Below, in pieces: positions 51,085 through 60,777 of a DNA stretch of 64,000 nucleotides. The translations under genes and the position numbers were made by a program. The notes beneath the pieces were generated by a model. The model made no database searches. It worked only from the letters and a program-made list of their open reading frames with translations, and was not told where the DNA came from. This DNA comes from Bacteroidia bacterium (GTDB lineage Bacteria > Bacteroidota > Bacteroidia > Bacteroidales > Azobacteroidaceae). The stretch covers positions 16,785 to 80,784 of the forward strand of contig BNYG01000006.1 of assembly GCA_026000155.1 (NCBI GenBank), written 5' to 3'. Numbering within the stretch: position 1 is the first letter of the stretch; each line of letters starts with the position of its first letter.

Positions 51085-53463
51085 ATGAAAAAGAATCTAT
51101 TCATAATTGCCCTGTTTATTCCTTGTTGCTTGTTTGCTCAAAAGGATGTTTATCCCGGAGCAGATGAGAAAAGCGTGTCCCGGGCGCAGTATTTTACCTG
51201 GATAAACAACACTAACGAAGGGCCGACTGAAGCGCAAACCCTGATCAATCTGGATTTTTTTGAATGGCTTAAAAAAGAATATGGCATGCAGTTGGATATC
51301 TATGCATTCGATGCCGGATGGATTGACGGAAAAAACTTTTACGGAACAATGGACTCCGAACGCTTCAAAAGGAATTTCCCTCATGGACTGACTCCGGTTT
51401 ATGAAAAAGCCGGTGCGATGAATACTCGCTTTGGACTTTGGGGAGGTCCCGACGGATTTGGCAATACTCTGGAAGAGGCCGGCAAAAGAAAAGAAATGAT
51501 GATTTCGCTTTGTCGCGATTATAACTGGGCGCTTTTTAAGTTTGATGCCGTATGCGGGCCGCTCAGAAAAGACAAAGAAGACGATTTTATAGATATGATG
51601 GAACAATGCCGGTTGTATTCTCCCGATTTGATTTTATTAAACCATCGTTTAGGTCTGGAGAAAGCAAAGCCGTATGCAACGACTTTCCTTTGGGAAGGGC
51701 GGGAAGCTTACATCGACGTGAATTCCAAAAATAACACGACAGCCGTTCATAACCGGGTCGGAAATATGGAGCGGGGATTGGTTCCCGGCTTAAAAAGACT
51801 GACGGAAGACCATGGCGTTTGTCTTTCTTCCTGCCTCGATTATTGGGAAGATGATTTGATATTGCAGGCATTCGGCCGTTCGCTGATTTTAGCTCCGCAA
51901 ATATACGGCAATCCCTGGTTGCTGGCCGACAATGAATTTCCGAAATTGGCAAGGATATACAATTTGCACCGGAAGTTTTCAAAAATACTGGTCAACGGAA
52001 TGAAACTTCCGGAAAGCTATGGAAAAGATGCCATTTCACGAGGCGATGATAGAACAAGATTGATTACTTTGAAAAATTTAGATTGGACGAGTAAAGAATT
52101 TACAATCAAATTAGACAGTGAAATCGGACTTCAAAAAGGCAAGAAAGTCAAAGCCCGCCTGTTTCATCCGGTGGAAAGCGTATTAGGCTCCTACAAATAT
52201 GGCGATTCTTTGACCGTTTCCGTTCCGCCTTTCCGTTCGCTATTGTTATTTGTTTCATCAAGTAATGAATACCAAGAACCGGGCATTTCGGGAGTGGATT
52301 TTGAGATAGTGAAAAATGTTCCGGGACAGCCCTTGGTGATTCGCCTTTTAGGATTGCCCGGAACTGAAAACCGCATCCGGCTGGATAATATTTCCGGTGT
52401 AAAAACGATTGAAATAGATGGTGAAAATGCACCGGAATTAAAAAACGGCCAATCAATGCTCATTCGGTTTGAAGGGGAAAAATGGAAAGAGCCTTATCAC
52501 CGGAAAATAATAGCCATGCAAGACTCGAAAATTCCGGCAGACGCTTCTGCGTTATATGAAGCCACTGTGTTTGCCGCAGACAATAACGCGCTGGAAGTTC
52601 GTTCGCTCCTCCGTTCAGGGGAAACAACTATTCCACAGGTAAAAAAGGCTCGCGATGCTTTTTTCAATCAACCGGCATTTGTGAATCGGGGAATATGGGA
52701 TAAACAACTGTTTGATGGGGATATGAATACCGGATTTTGGCCTTCAAGAAGACGCGAAGACATCCGGATAAAAGGCGGTTGTTTCCGCTTGGATTTGGGA
52801 GAAACCGTATTCGTTGACAGTATTATTTTCAAAGTCAATAATGAATACGAACTGCAACCCTTGTTGATGGATGAAGGAAATTTTGCGCAGATATCCTCTG
52901 ATCTGAAAAATTGGAAATCCGTTTCGTTTTTGGCAGGAACAAGCATGACTGTGCCGGTTGGGGAAAAAATGCAATACCTGAAAATGAATCCCTTCCCCGA
53001 TGCCATCGCTGAAATTGAAGTGTACAGCGAAGGTAAAAAAGTTTCGCCGGAAAAATTCAAGGCAAATAATTTGTTTGCCGATTCGAAGGTAATGGAATGT
53101 GCCGGCGCCCAATATGCTTCTTTTCAGTTAAATGAAATACCGAAAAACAGTTACCTCGCTGTTGCGATAAACGGCGACCATGGTATCGAAGGCGCTTATG
53201 TGGCGCTCAAAGTAAACGGCGAATATGTGGGAGCGCCTTCGCGGGCGGTTTCTTATCCGGCGAATCCATGGGAATATCCAACGGTCAAAGCAAATTCAAA
53301 TTATACGTATTTTTTCCCGCTTACGGAAAATATGAAAAACCAAGAAATAGAAGCTTTTGTTTTGGGATACGATAAAGACAAATTGGATTTTATTTCCGAT
53401 ATTTGCATTTCGGCGTATCCGGCGCCCTGTGAAGAGAAATTAATGATAATAACTTACGAATAA
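51085..53463 (+). CDS. clan GH-D-like (GH27/GH36-type) secreted glycosidase
   Basis: 792 residues with a signal peptide (MKKNLFIIALFIPCCLFAQ). The TIM barrel starts with YAFDAGWIDGKNFYG (D76 region) and contains GAMNTRFGLWGGPDG. A candidate nucleophile is D154 in ALFKFDAVCG, placed as in the K-x-D strand of α-galactosidase/melibiase-like enzymes. A later CLSSCLDYWEDDLIL could hold the acid/base. Two β-domains follow, and residues ~530-660 look like a discoidin-type module (FVNRGIWDKQLFDGDMNTGF). The exact family is uncertain; α-galactosidase-like activity is the best guess. It lies in the same operon, 10 bases before the esterase gene. Confidence 0.65.
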   Translation: MKKNLFIIALFIPCCLFAQKDVYPGADEKSVSRAQYFTWINNTNEGPTEAQTLINLDFFEWLKKEYGMQLDIYAFDAGWIDGKNFYGTMDSERFKRNFPHGLTPVYEKAGAMNTRFGLWGGPDGFGNTLEEAGKRKEMMISLCRDYNWALFKFDAVCGPLRKDKEDDFIDMMEQCRLYSPDLILLNHRLGLEKAKPYATTFLWEGREAYIDVNSKNNTTAVHNRVGNMERGLVPGLKRLTEDHGVCLSSCLDYWEDDLILQAFGRSLILAPQIYGNPWLLADNEFPKLARIYNLHRKFSKILVNGMKLPESYGKDAISRGDDRTRLITLKNLDWTSKEFTIKLDSEIGLQKGKKVKARLFHPVESVLGSYKYGDSLTVSVPPFRSLLLFVSSSNEYQEPGISGVDFEIVKNVPGQPLVIRLLGLPGTENRIRLDNISGVKTIEIDGENAPELKNGQSMLIRFEGEKWKEPYHRKIIAMQDSKIPADASALYEATVFAADNNALEVRSLLRSGETTIPQVKKARDAFFNQPAFVNRGIWDKQLFDGDMNTGFWPSRRREDIRIKGGCFRLDLGETVFVDSIIFKVNNEYELQPLLMDEGNFAQISSDLKNWKSVSFLAGTSMTVPVGEKMQYLKMNPFPDAIAEIEVYSEGKKVSPEKFKANNLFADSKVMECAGAQYASFQLNEIPKNSYLAVAINGDHGIEGAYVALKVNGEYVGAPSRAVSYPANPWEYPTVKANSNYTYFFPLTENMKNQEIEAFVLGYDKDKLDFISDICISAYPAPCEEKLMIITYE

Positions 53464-53473
53464 TACAAAAAAC

Positions 53474-54919
53474 ATGAAAAATTCAGTATCAATGAAAGTA
53501 TGGTGTGTGATCAGTTGTTTGCTATTCTCCGTCACCCTCCAGGCAAAGATAAAATTGCCTGCCATTGTAGGAGATAACATGGTTTTACAACAAAAGAGTA
53601 ATGTAAAATTATGGGGCGAAGCCAAGAGTAAAACAAACATCAAAATTAAAACCTCCTGGAACGGAAATGATTACAGTGTAGTTTCCGATGAAAAAGGGAA
53701 TTGGCTGACCCATATAACGACCCCGGCGGCCGGCGGACCGTATAAAATCAGTATCAGCGACGGAGAAGAAATCGTCTTGAATAATGTGCTCATCGGGGAA
53801 GTTTGGTTCTGTTCCGGACAATCGAATATGGAAATGCCGGTAAGAGGATTTAACGGACAGCCGGTCAAAGGATCATTGGATGTCATTGCGAAAGCCGTAC
53901 CGAAAACACCCATCCGGATGTTCACCACCGATTCGAATAATGGAAAATGGGTACGGCAGTTCAGCAAGGAACCCCAAACCGATTGCAAGGGCGAATGGTT
54001 GGAAAACACACCGGAGAATGTAGCCAATATAAGCGCGATAGCCTATTATTTCGCCGGCTATATTCAACCGGTATTAGATGTTCCGGTAGGAATTATTGTT
54101 TCGTCCTGGGGCGGATCCATGGTGGAGGCTTGGATGAGTCGTGAAGCATTGGCCTCCTTTTCGGAGATCGATCTTTCTATTTTGAAAAACCAGGAAGAAA
54201 TAAAAAACCCGACAGCGACTCCCAGTGTGTTGTACAATGCAAAAATAGCTCCCCTGACGAACTTTGCAATTAAAGGTTTCTTGTGGTATCAGGGCGAAAG
54301 CAACCGGGGAAATGCGGATCTATATACACAACTGATGCCGGCTTTTGTAGCCGACCTGCGGTCCAAATGGGGTGTAGGAGAATTTCCCGTTTATTTCGTG
54401 CAAATTGCTCCTTTCAACTATGATGGTATGGATAGAACTTCGGCTGCACGATTAAGAGAAGTTCAGGAACAAAACATGAAAGATATTCCCAACTCCGGAA
54501 TGGTCACTACCATGGATATTGGAGATCCCATGATGATCCATCCGGCAGATAAAGAAACCGTGGGGAACCGGCTTGCTTATTGGGCATTGGGAAAAGCATA
54601 CGGAAAGCTCATTCCCGGCTATGCGCCTCCAACCTATAAATCAATGGAAATCGTTGATACAACAATCGTTGTGTCGTTTGAAAACAGTGAACACGGAATG
54701 TGTCCGATTAATGCGGAAATCAAAGGTTTCGAAATAGCCGGTGAAGATAAACTGTTTTATCCTGCCACCGGACTTGAAAAAGCCGGAAAAATAATTGTTT
54801 CAAGCAAAAGTGTCCAAAAACCGGTTGCCGTACGCTATGCTTACAAAAATTATGCGGAAGCTACGTTGTTTAATGCGTATGGAATCCCCGCCTCTCCCTT
54901 CCGGACGGATAACTGGTAA
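53474..54919 (+). CDS. sialate O-acetylesterase-like SGNH esterase
   Basis: 481 residues with a signal peptide (to about TLQAK). A β-domain (residues ~25-105, IVGDNMVLQQKSNVKLWGEA) precedes the SGNH hydrolase core. The nucleophile S117 is in WFCSGQSNMEMPV. The other blocks are GIIVSSWGGSMVEAWMS, FLWYQGESNRGN and a C-terminal His in MMIHPADKETVGNRL (H356). This matches the SASA (DUF303) esterases that remove acetyl groups from sialic acid or from plant polysaccharides. In this PUL it probably deacetylates the incoming glycan so the GH31, GH63-like and clan D-like enzymes can act. Confidence 0.88.
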   Translation: MKNSVSMKVWCVISCLLFSVTLQAKIKLPAIVGDNMVLQQKSNVKLWGEAKSKTNIKIKTSWNGNDYSVVSDEKGNWLTHITTPAAGGPYKISISDGEEIVLNNVLIGEVWFCSGQSNMEMPVRGFNGQPVKGSLDVIAKAVPKTPIRMFTTDSNNGKWVRQFSKEPQTDCKGEWLENTPENVANISAIAYYFAGYIQPVLDVPVGIIVSSWGGSMVEAWMSREALASFSEIDLSILKNQEEIKNPTATPSVLYNAKIAPLTNFAIKGFLWYQGESNRGNADLYTQLMPAFVADLRSKWGVGEFPVYFVQIAPFNYDGMDRTSAARLREVQEQNMKDIPNSGMVTTMDIGDPMMIHPADKETVGNRLAYWALGKAYGKLIPGYAPPTYKSMEIVDTTIVVSFENSEHGMCPINAEIKGFEIAGEDKLFYPATGLEKAGKIIVSSKSVQKPVAVRYAYKNYAEATLFNAYGIPASPFRTDNW

Positions 54920-54931
54920 ATTGAATCAATT

Positions 54932-56824
54932 ATGAAGATAAAAAGAATACTGCCGCTGATCCTGTACTCTGTTGTCTGCTTCAATATAAATGCCCAGGTA
55001 AACGCCGGGCAACACTATCAAAAACTGCAACAGAAATTAGCTACCGGCTGGAATACCTGGGATACAAGAAGTGTTTTAACCCAGGTGTTGCTTCCGTATG
55101 GCGCTGCGATTGATCTGAATCTTACAGATAATGAAGATAATCGAATCAATACGTTCCGAATCGGCGGAGTGCCGCGGATGCATCCGGGAGCGCATGCCTA
55201 CGATGGAAGTTATACGGATGTGGCATTGGAATGGAAAGGACATAAACTTCGGGTACAAAGCGCTTCGGACGGCTTGAAAAATGTGATACTGATCACTCCT
55301 TTGGAAGGCAACCGGCAAGAGGGAAAATTGCACATTATACCGAAGTCCCTTTGGCAGCGGGCCAACAGGATAAAGCTGGGCGACGATAATTTTACCATCT
55401 CTCCATCCGGTTTCAATATTCATATCCATGCGCTGATAAAGGGTGATTTTCTCGGAGCAAGCGATGAAGAAATCATTATGTCAATCAACCGGCCGGTAGC
55501 CATCTGTTGCAACGAAGACTTGACCATTCAGGAAGCGCAGCAATATGTAAAGGCAAAAGAAGAGGCGTTCATTCGGGAGAACCGCAATAAATATGGAGCA
55601 AGTTATGAATTATACAACGCCATGCAAAGCGTATTGGCTTGGGATAATATTTATGATCCTTCCATCCGGAAAGTAATCACGCCGGTGAGCCGGAACTGGA
55701 ATGTCGGATGGAGCCATCATCCCGAATTCGGTGGATTCGTTTTGTTTTGCTGGGATACCTATTTTGCCGGCATGATGCTGGCCACAGATAATAAGGAGCT
55801 GGCTTATGCCAACCTGATAGAAATTACAAATTCAATCACAGAAATGGGATTTGTCCCGAATTTCTACTCCGGAAACGACCTCAAATCGAGAGACCGTTCC
55901 CAACCTCCCGTCGGCTCTCTGGCTGTGTGGACGGTTTATAAAAAATACAAAGAAAAATGGCTGCTCGAACTTCTTTACGATAAATTACTCACCTGGAACA
56001 GGTGGTGGGATACAAACCGGAATATAGACGGACTCTTGTGCTGGGGGAGTCATCCGTTTGAAAAAGTAACCTATCATGCCCGGGAAAGCGGAGGCATTAA
56101 TGAATTATATGGCGCCGCATTAGAATCCGGATTGGATAATTCCCCGATGTACGATCATATAAAATTCGACAAAGAGCGTCATTTGATGCTTCTGAATGAT
56201 GTCGGATTGTCCTCTCTGTATGTCATGGATTGTGATTATCTGGCAAATATTGCCGAAGCATTAGGCAAGAAAGAAGATGTAAAAGAGCTGCGGAAAAGAG
56301 AAAAAGCCTACCGCAAAAATTTGCAGACGCTTTGGGATGATGAAAAAGGATTGTATTACAACCGGCATACGGATACCGGATTGCTTGATCCGAGAACTTC
56401 CCCGACTCATTTTTATCCGCTATTGGCCAAAGCTTCCGGTCAAGAGCAGGTAGCCAGAATGATAAACGAGCACTTGCTTAATCCGGATGAATTCTGGGGA
56501 GAATGGGTGATTCCCGCTACACCGCGGAATGATGCGTCTTTCAAAGACAATATTTATTGGCGAGGCAGGATCTGGGCGCCTTTGAATTTTCTCGTTTACT
56601 TGGGTTTGAGAAACTATGATTGTGAAAATGTCAGGCAGTCGTTGGCGGAAAAATCGAAAAACCTGCTGATGAAAAGCTGGATATCGAACGGATACGTTTT
56701 CGAAAATTACAATGCCGTTACCGGTGTGGGGGACGATACGACGAGAAGTGATAAATTCTATCATTGGGGAGCCTTACTCGGATTTATCGGTTTAATTGAA
56801 GAGGGTTATTTTATGAATGAATAA
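54932..56824 (+). CDS. GH63-like (α/α)6 glycosidase
   Basis: 630 residues with a signal peptide (to about NINAQ). The N-terminal β-domain holds LATGWNTWDTRSVLTQVLLP. The (α/α)6 barrel has GGFVLFCWDTYFAGMMLATD, MGFVPNFYSGNDLKSRDRSQ, CWGSHPFEKVTYHARESGGI and YWRGRIWAPLNFLVYLGL, wording typical of GH63/MGH-like α-glucosidases and mannosylglycerate-type hydrolases. A probable acid is the D in CWDTYF; the base is uncertain. It overlaps the open frame of the GH31 gene at its 3' end, so the genes are co-translated neighbours. The substrate is an α-linked glucoside or mannoside by inference. Confidence 0.75.
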   Translation: MKIKRILPLILYSVVCFNINAQVNAGQHYQKLQQKLATGWNTWDTRSVLTQVLLPYGAAIDLNLTDNEDNRINTFRIGGVPRMHPGAHAYDGSYTDVALEWKGHKLRVQSASDGLKNVILITPLEGNRQEGKLHIIPKSLWQRANRIKLGDDNFTISPSGFNIHIHALIKGDFLGASDEEIIMSINRPVAICCNEDLTIQEAQQYVKAKEEAFIRENRNKYGASYELYNAMQSVLAWDNIYDPSIRKVITPVSRNWNVGWSHHPEFGGFVLFCWDTYFAGMMLATDNKELAYANLIEITNSITEMGFVPNFYSGNDLKSRDRSQPPVGSLAVWTVYKKYKEKWLLELLYDKLLTWNRWWDTNRNIDGLLCWGSHPFEKVTYHARESGGINELYGAALESGLDNSPMYDHIKFDKERHLMLLNDVGLSSLYVMDCDYLANIAEALGKKEDVKELRKREKAYRKNLQTLWDDEKGLYYNRHTDTGLLDPRTSPTHFYPLLAKASGQEQVARMINEHLLNPDEFWGEWVIPATPRNDASFKDNIYWRGRIWAPLNFLVYLGLRNYDCENVRQSLAEKSKNLLMKSWISNGYVFENYNAVTGVGDDTTRSDKFYHWGALLGFIGLIEEGYFMNE

Positions 56825-56834
56825 ATTGAATAGA

Positions 56835-59132
56835 ATGAAAAAATATGTTTTTATAATTTGCTTTTTGGTGATTAGCATTTACGAAGGAAAATCTCAAGCT
56901 TTTTGGGATATTTATGTCAATTCCTGGGAAAAGAAGAACGATGCTTTGGTCGTCGAAACCGTTGAGGGTTTGCTCTATTTAAAACCCTATCCGTTCGGAG
57001 CCTTACATTACAAACTCACCCCTTTGCATTCGAAGGATGAAAAAAGCAGCTATGCCGTTGTAAAAGAATTTCCTTCGGCTGATTTTACGGTGGAAGAAAA
57101 TGATCAGGATTTAATACTGGCTACTAATCAATACAAGTTTGTATTACACAAATTTACAGGAAATTACAGTTTTTATAATCCCGAAAATAAATTATTGCTG
57201 AACGAGGCGGCCGATAAAAGAGAATTTGCGAGAGAAGATTCGGTCATTCCAAGCAGCCTGTTCAAACTTTCTTCCGAAGAAGCCCTTTATGGCTTGGGAC
57301 AATTCCGGGACAATGCCTTGAATTTACGCGGAAAAACCCGCGAACTGGTACAATTCAATACCCAAGCCGCCGTACCGGTCATTTATTCAACAGCCGGTTG
57401 GGGTTTGTTTTGGGATAATCCTTCCCGTACCCTCTTTGAAGACAATACGAAAGGTATGCGCTTTACTTCCGACTTTGGAAATAAAATAGACTATTATCTG
57501 TTTGCCGGAAACACCTTGGATGCTCTGATCGCCTCCTATCGTCAGTTGACGGGCGAAGCTCCTATGATTCCGTATTGGTCGCTGGGTTTCCACCAGAGTC
57601 GCAATAAATATGCCACACAAGAGGAAGTCCTCAGTATTGCTCAGAGAATGCAGGAAGAAAATATCCCGGTGAGTTCCATTTTCATTGATTATTTTTATTG
57701 GCAGAAATACGGCACCGGTTCTCATCAATTTGATGAAACGCTTTTCCCTGATCCCCAGGGAATGTTAAAAACATTACACGCTCAATATCAAACGAAAGCG
57801 GTGATCACTATTTGGCCTACATTCAAAAAAGGAACGGCTCACTATGCAGAATTTGAATCCAAAGGGATGTTGCTGGAAGGAGCCAAAGCATTGGATGGCA
57901 CCATTTACGATGTATTTAATCCGGAGGCCAGAGCAATCTATTGGAAACAAATTCTTCCGCTTGTAAAAACAGGCTTGGACGGCTGGTTCATGGATGGTCC
58001 GGAACCCGACCAAGTCAATTCATTTCTTCCCGCACATACGTTTGCCGGTCCGGCAGTAACCGTCCGAAACGTATATCCCTTGTTGCATGTTGAAAATTTC
58101 TATAAAAATCTGGTGAAATTAGAGCCTGACAAACGGCCCTACATTCTTACCCGCTGTGCCTGGGCCTCCCAACAAAGGACAGGAGCGGCTATCTGGTCGG
58201 GCGATATTCCCACCACATTCGATGAATTACAAAAACAGATCACCGCCGGATTAAATTTTACAGCCACCGGTATTCCTTACTGGACTACCGATATCGGCGG
58301 TTATCAGGGCGGAGATCCTGCGGATGAAGCATACCGCGAGTTATTCACGCGCTGGTTTGAATACGGCGCTTTTTGTCCTGTTTTTCGCTCCCATGGCCGT
58401 CGTTATCCCGGCGATACCAAAGCGCCGAATGAATTGTGGGCTTATGGAAAAGAAGTGCAGGAAATTTGCAAGCAATATATTCAGTTAAGATATACTTTAA
58501 TGCCCTATATCTATACGCTTGCAGGCGATGTAAGCCATAAAAACTATACGCCGATGCGTCTGCTTGCATTTGATTTTCAGCAAGATAAAGAGGTTTTAGA
58601 TTGTAAAGACCAGTTTATGTTCGGTCCTTCGCTTCTTGTTTGTCCGGTGTTGCATGCCGGAGAGGTCAGCAGGGAAGTCTATTTTCCCGCGGGATACCAA
58701 TGGATTGATTTTTGGACAGGAAAAGCATACAATGGAGGTCAACGAATTACGGCAGATGCCCCCAAGGATAAAATCCCTTTGTATGTAAAATCAGGAGCGA
58801 TTATTCCAAGTTATTTGGATGACAGCAAAACGAACAAACCGGATGACCCGATGAAAATTTATATTTTTAAGGGAAGTGACGGTCGTTTCGAACTTTATAA
58901 AGACGATGGGGAATCATTCGATTATAAACAAACTCAATTTGCTTATATTCCTTTTTCCTGGGATGATAAAAAAAATGAATTGCTTATTGACTCACAAACA
59001 GGGAATTATAATAAAGGAAAAGTGCAGGAATTTCAAATTGTCCTCGTTGACGGCAAACAAAAAGACCTGCGTTCTATCCCGGTGAAGAAGCAGGTCCGAT
59101 ACGATGGAAATCAACAGAAAATCAAATTATGA
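56835..59132 (+). CDS. GH31 α-glycosidase (α-glucosidase/α-xylosidase type)
   Basis: About 765 residues from ATG 56835, which opens a signal peptide (MKKYVFIICFLVISIYEGKS); the in-frame ATG 56817 overlaps the upstream gene. GH31 barrel motifs: WSLGFHQSRNKYATQEEVLS, IDYFYWQKYGTGSHQFDETL, nucleophile D387 in GWFMDGPEPDQVN, and acid/base D457 in AIWSGDIPTTFDELQ, with YWTTDIGGYQGGDP after it. The proximal and distal C-terminal β-domains follow (FDFQQDKEVLDCKDQFMFG). The GPEPD variation after the nucleophile Asp is less common than GEE/GES forms and may bear on specificity (for example α-xylosidase versus α-glucosidase). It is last in the operon and converges on the next SusD gene. Confidence 0.92.
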   Translation: MKKYVFIICFLVISIYEGKSQAFWDIYVNSWEKKNDALVVETVEGLLYLKPYPFGALHYKLTPLHSKDEKSSYAVVKEFPSADFTVEENDQDLILATNQYKFVLHKFTGNYSFYNPENKLLLNEAADKREFAREDSVIPSSLFKLSSEEALYGLGQFRDNALNLRGKTRELVQFNTQAAVPVIYSTAGWGLFWDNPSRTLFEDNTKGMRFTSDFGNKIDYYLFAGNTLDALIASYRQLTGEAPMIPYWSLGFHQSRNKYATQEEVLSIAQRMQEENIPVSSIFIDYFYWQKYGTGSHQFDETLFPDPQGMLKTLHAQYQTKAVITIWPTFKKGTAHYAEFESKGMLLEGAKALDGTIYDVFNPEARAIYWKQILPLVKTGLDGWFMDGPEPDQVNSFLPAHTFAGPAVTVRNVYPLLHVENFYKNLVKLEPDKRPYILTRCAWASQQRTGAAIWSGDIPTTFDELQKQITAGLNFTATGIPYWTTDIGGYQGGDPADEAYRELFTRWFEYGAFCPVFRSHGRRYPGDTKAPNELWAYGKEVQEICKQYIQLRYTLMPYIYTLAGDVSHKNYTPMRLLAFDFQQDKEVLDCKDQFMFGPSLLVCPVLHAGEVSREVYFPAGYQWIDFWTGKAYNGGQRITADAPKDKIPLYVKSGAIIPSYLDDSKTNKPDDPMKIYIFKGSDGRFELYKDDGESFDYKQTQFAYIPFSWDDKKNELLIDSQTGNYNKGKVQEFQIVLVDGKQKDLRSIPVKKQVRYDGNQQKIKL

Positions 59133-59174
59133 CTCAATAAGTTAAACATAGCTATTGATTCCACGCTTCGCCTT

Positions 59175-60755
59175 CTATTCCCATCCTTCATACGGATTTG
59201 TACCTGTTTTTCCTTCGTCATAACCATCGAAACCCCAGTTTTGCCACAATCCGGCGGGATTGATATTGCGTTGAGACAACGGTATCGGGAAACGATAATT
59301 TCTCAAACTTACATACTGCTTGGCCGGCACACCGGAAGCTTTCAACGTCTTTACCAATATCTTCCAGCGCAGCAAATCCAAGCGACGGTTCTGCTCATAA
59401 GTAAGTTCAAACGTGCGTTCTTGTTGTATTGCTTCCTTAAACCCTTTGTAATCAGAACTGTAATTCACGCCGGTAGTACGCAAGTCTGCCGGGAAGTCAT
59501 AAGAAGAGGGCTGATCCAAGGGCTGACGGAAGGCTCTGCGACGTACGGTATTAAGGTCTTCAAAAGCTGAACTCTGCGGACCGTCGTTGAGTTCGTTGAT
59601 TGCTTCAGCGCGTAACAAATAGACTTCGGCAAAACGCAGTACGGTACGGTCGAGATTACGATTGCTGGCGGAACCATTCGGGTCGAGCGGGTCGATGTAT
59701 TTTGAATAACGAGGCACATCGAATTGGAACCAGTTGCGCGTGAGCGGGTCGTAAATAGAATCGGCATAAGTGACCCCTTTGCGTTGGTCGTTCGGGTCAA
59801 ATTCATTGCGGAACTTCAGATTAGATACCACTACGTGTGGTAATGTTTGCGTGAAACCCGTAGAAAAAGCACAGTGTAACAAGTGATTTCCACCGCCGCC
59901 GTCAGACGATTGCGAAAGACTGTGTTGTGTGGCGAAGATGCTTTCTATCCCGTTCCGGTTTTCTACCGACCAATTCTGCCTGTAGTCTTCCTCCAATCCA
60001 TAGTCGCCACTGTCGATCACTTCGGTGGCCAGATTGATGGATTTCTGATACTTTTCATGTCTTGCATGTTCGCCCTTATCTTCTGTCGTCTGTCCCCATA
60101 CCAAATACACTTTCGATAAGAGTGTTTTTGCAGCGCCCCAACTGGCACGACCGCGATCTGTTCCTGAGTATGCAGTAGCATGAGGCAGCAAGTTGGCTGC
60201 GTCTATCAAATCCTGTTCTACCTGTTTATAGACTTCATCAATCGGAGCACGTGTCAAGGATGCACCTTCATCGTTCACCCCTCTGTGCAATACCAAAGGC
60301 ACCGGCCCCCAAAATTGCACGGCATATTGGTAGTAATAAGCCCGGAGGAATTTGGCTTCGCCAATGATACGATCCCTTAGCGAAGGGGTAATCTTGCTAT
60401 CCGGACTTTCCAATCCATCGATCAATACATTTGCATTGGTAATACCGGCATAGAACGTTTCCCACATGTAGGTGATGTAACTATTACCCGGTTCCCATTG
60501 CTGACTGCTTAGGAAACCGGCATCTCCATTCGGATTTTCACCGGTGGAAGTAAGGTCGGAAGGCAAGTCAATCGTGTAACCAAAGCGCGTACTCAATTCG
60601 CCCGCTTGATAAATACCATTCACTGCGGCTGTAGCATCCGCATCTGTTTTTGGAAAATCAGCCCCTGTCAATTTGCCTATAGGCTCTTGATCTAAACTAT
60701 CTCCGCAAGCGAAAAAGCCGGCAGCCACTATCAATAAATAAAATATCTTTTTCAT
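59175..60755 (-). CDS. SusD-type glycan-binding lipoprotein
   Basis: 526 residues. The signal is MKKIFYLLIVAAGFFACGDS (Cys17), then LDQEPIGKLTGADFPKTDAD. SusD motifs: AEAKFLRAYYYQYAVQFWGP-type segment, LRFAEVYLLRAEAINEL, and FELTYEQNRRLDLLRWKI near the C-terminus. It ends NPYEGWE. It pairs with the SusC gene 22 bases upstream. No enzyme gene follows; the neighbour is convergent, so this SusC/SusD pair is an operon of its own within the window. Confidence 0.94.
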   Translation of the reverse strand: MKKIFYLLIVAAGFFACGDSLDQEPIGKLTGADFPKTDADATAAVNGIYQAGELSTRFGYTIDLPSDLTSTGENPNGDAGFLSSQQWEPGNSYITYMWETFYAGITNANVLIDGLESPDSKITPSLRDRIIGEAKFLRAYYYQYAVQFWGPVPLVLHRGVNDEGASLTRAPIDEVYKQVEQDLIDAANLLPHATAYSGTDRGRASWGAAKTLLSKVYLVWGQTTEDKGEHARHEKYQKSINLATEVIDSGDYGLEEDYRQNWSVENRNGIESIFATQHSLSQSSDGGGGNHLLHCAFSTGFTQTLPHVVVSNLKFRNEFDPNDQRKGVTYADSIYDPLTRNWFQFDVPRYSKYIDPLDPNGSASNRNLDRTVLRFAEVYLLRAEAINELNDGPQSSAFEDLNTVRRRAFRQPLDQPSSYDFPADLRTTGVNYSSDYKGFKEAIQQERTFELTYEQNRRLDLLRWKILVKTLKASGVPAKQYVSLRNYRFPIPLSQRNINPAGLWQNWGFDGYDEGKTGTNPYEGWE

Positions 60756-60777
60756 TGTGTTTATTTTTTATTTTTAA

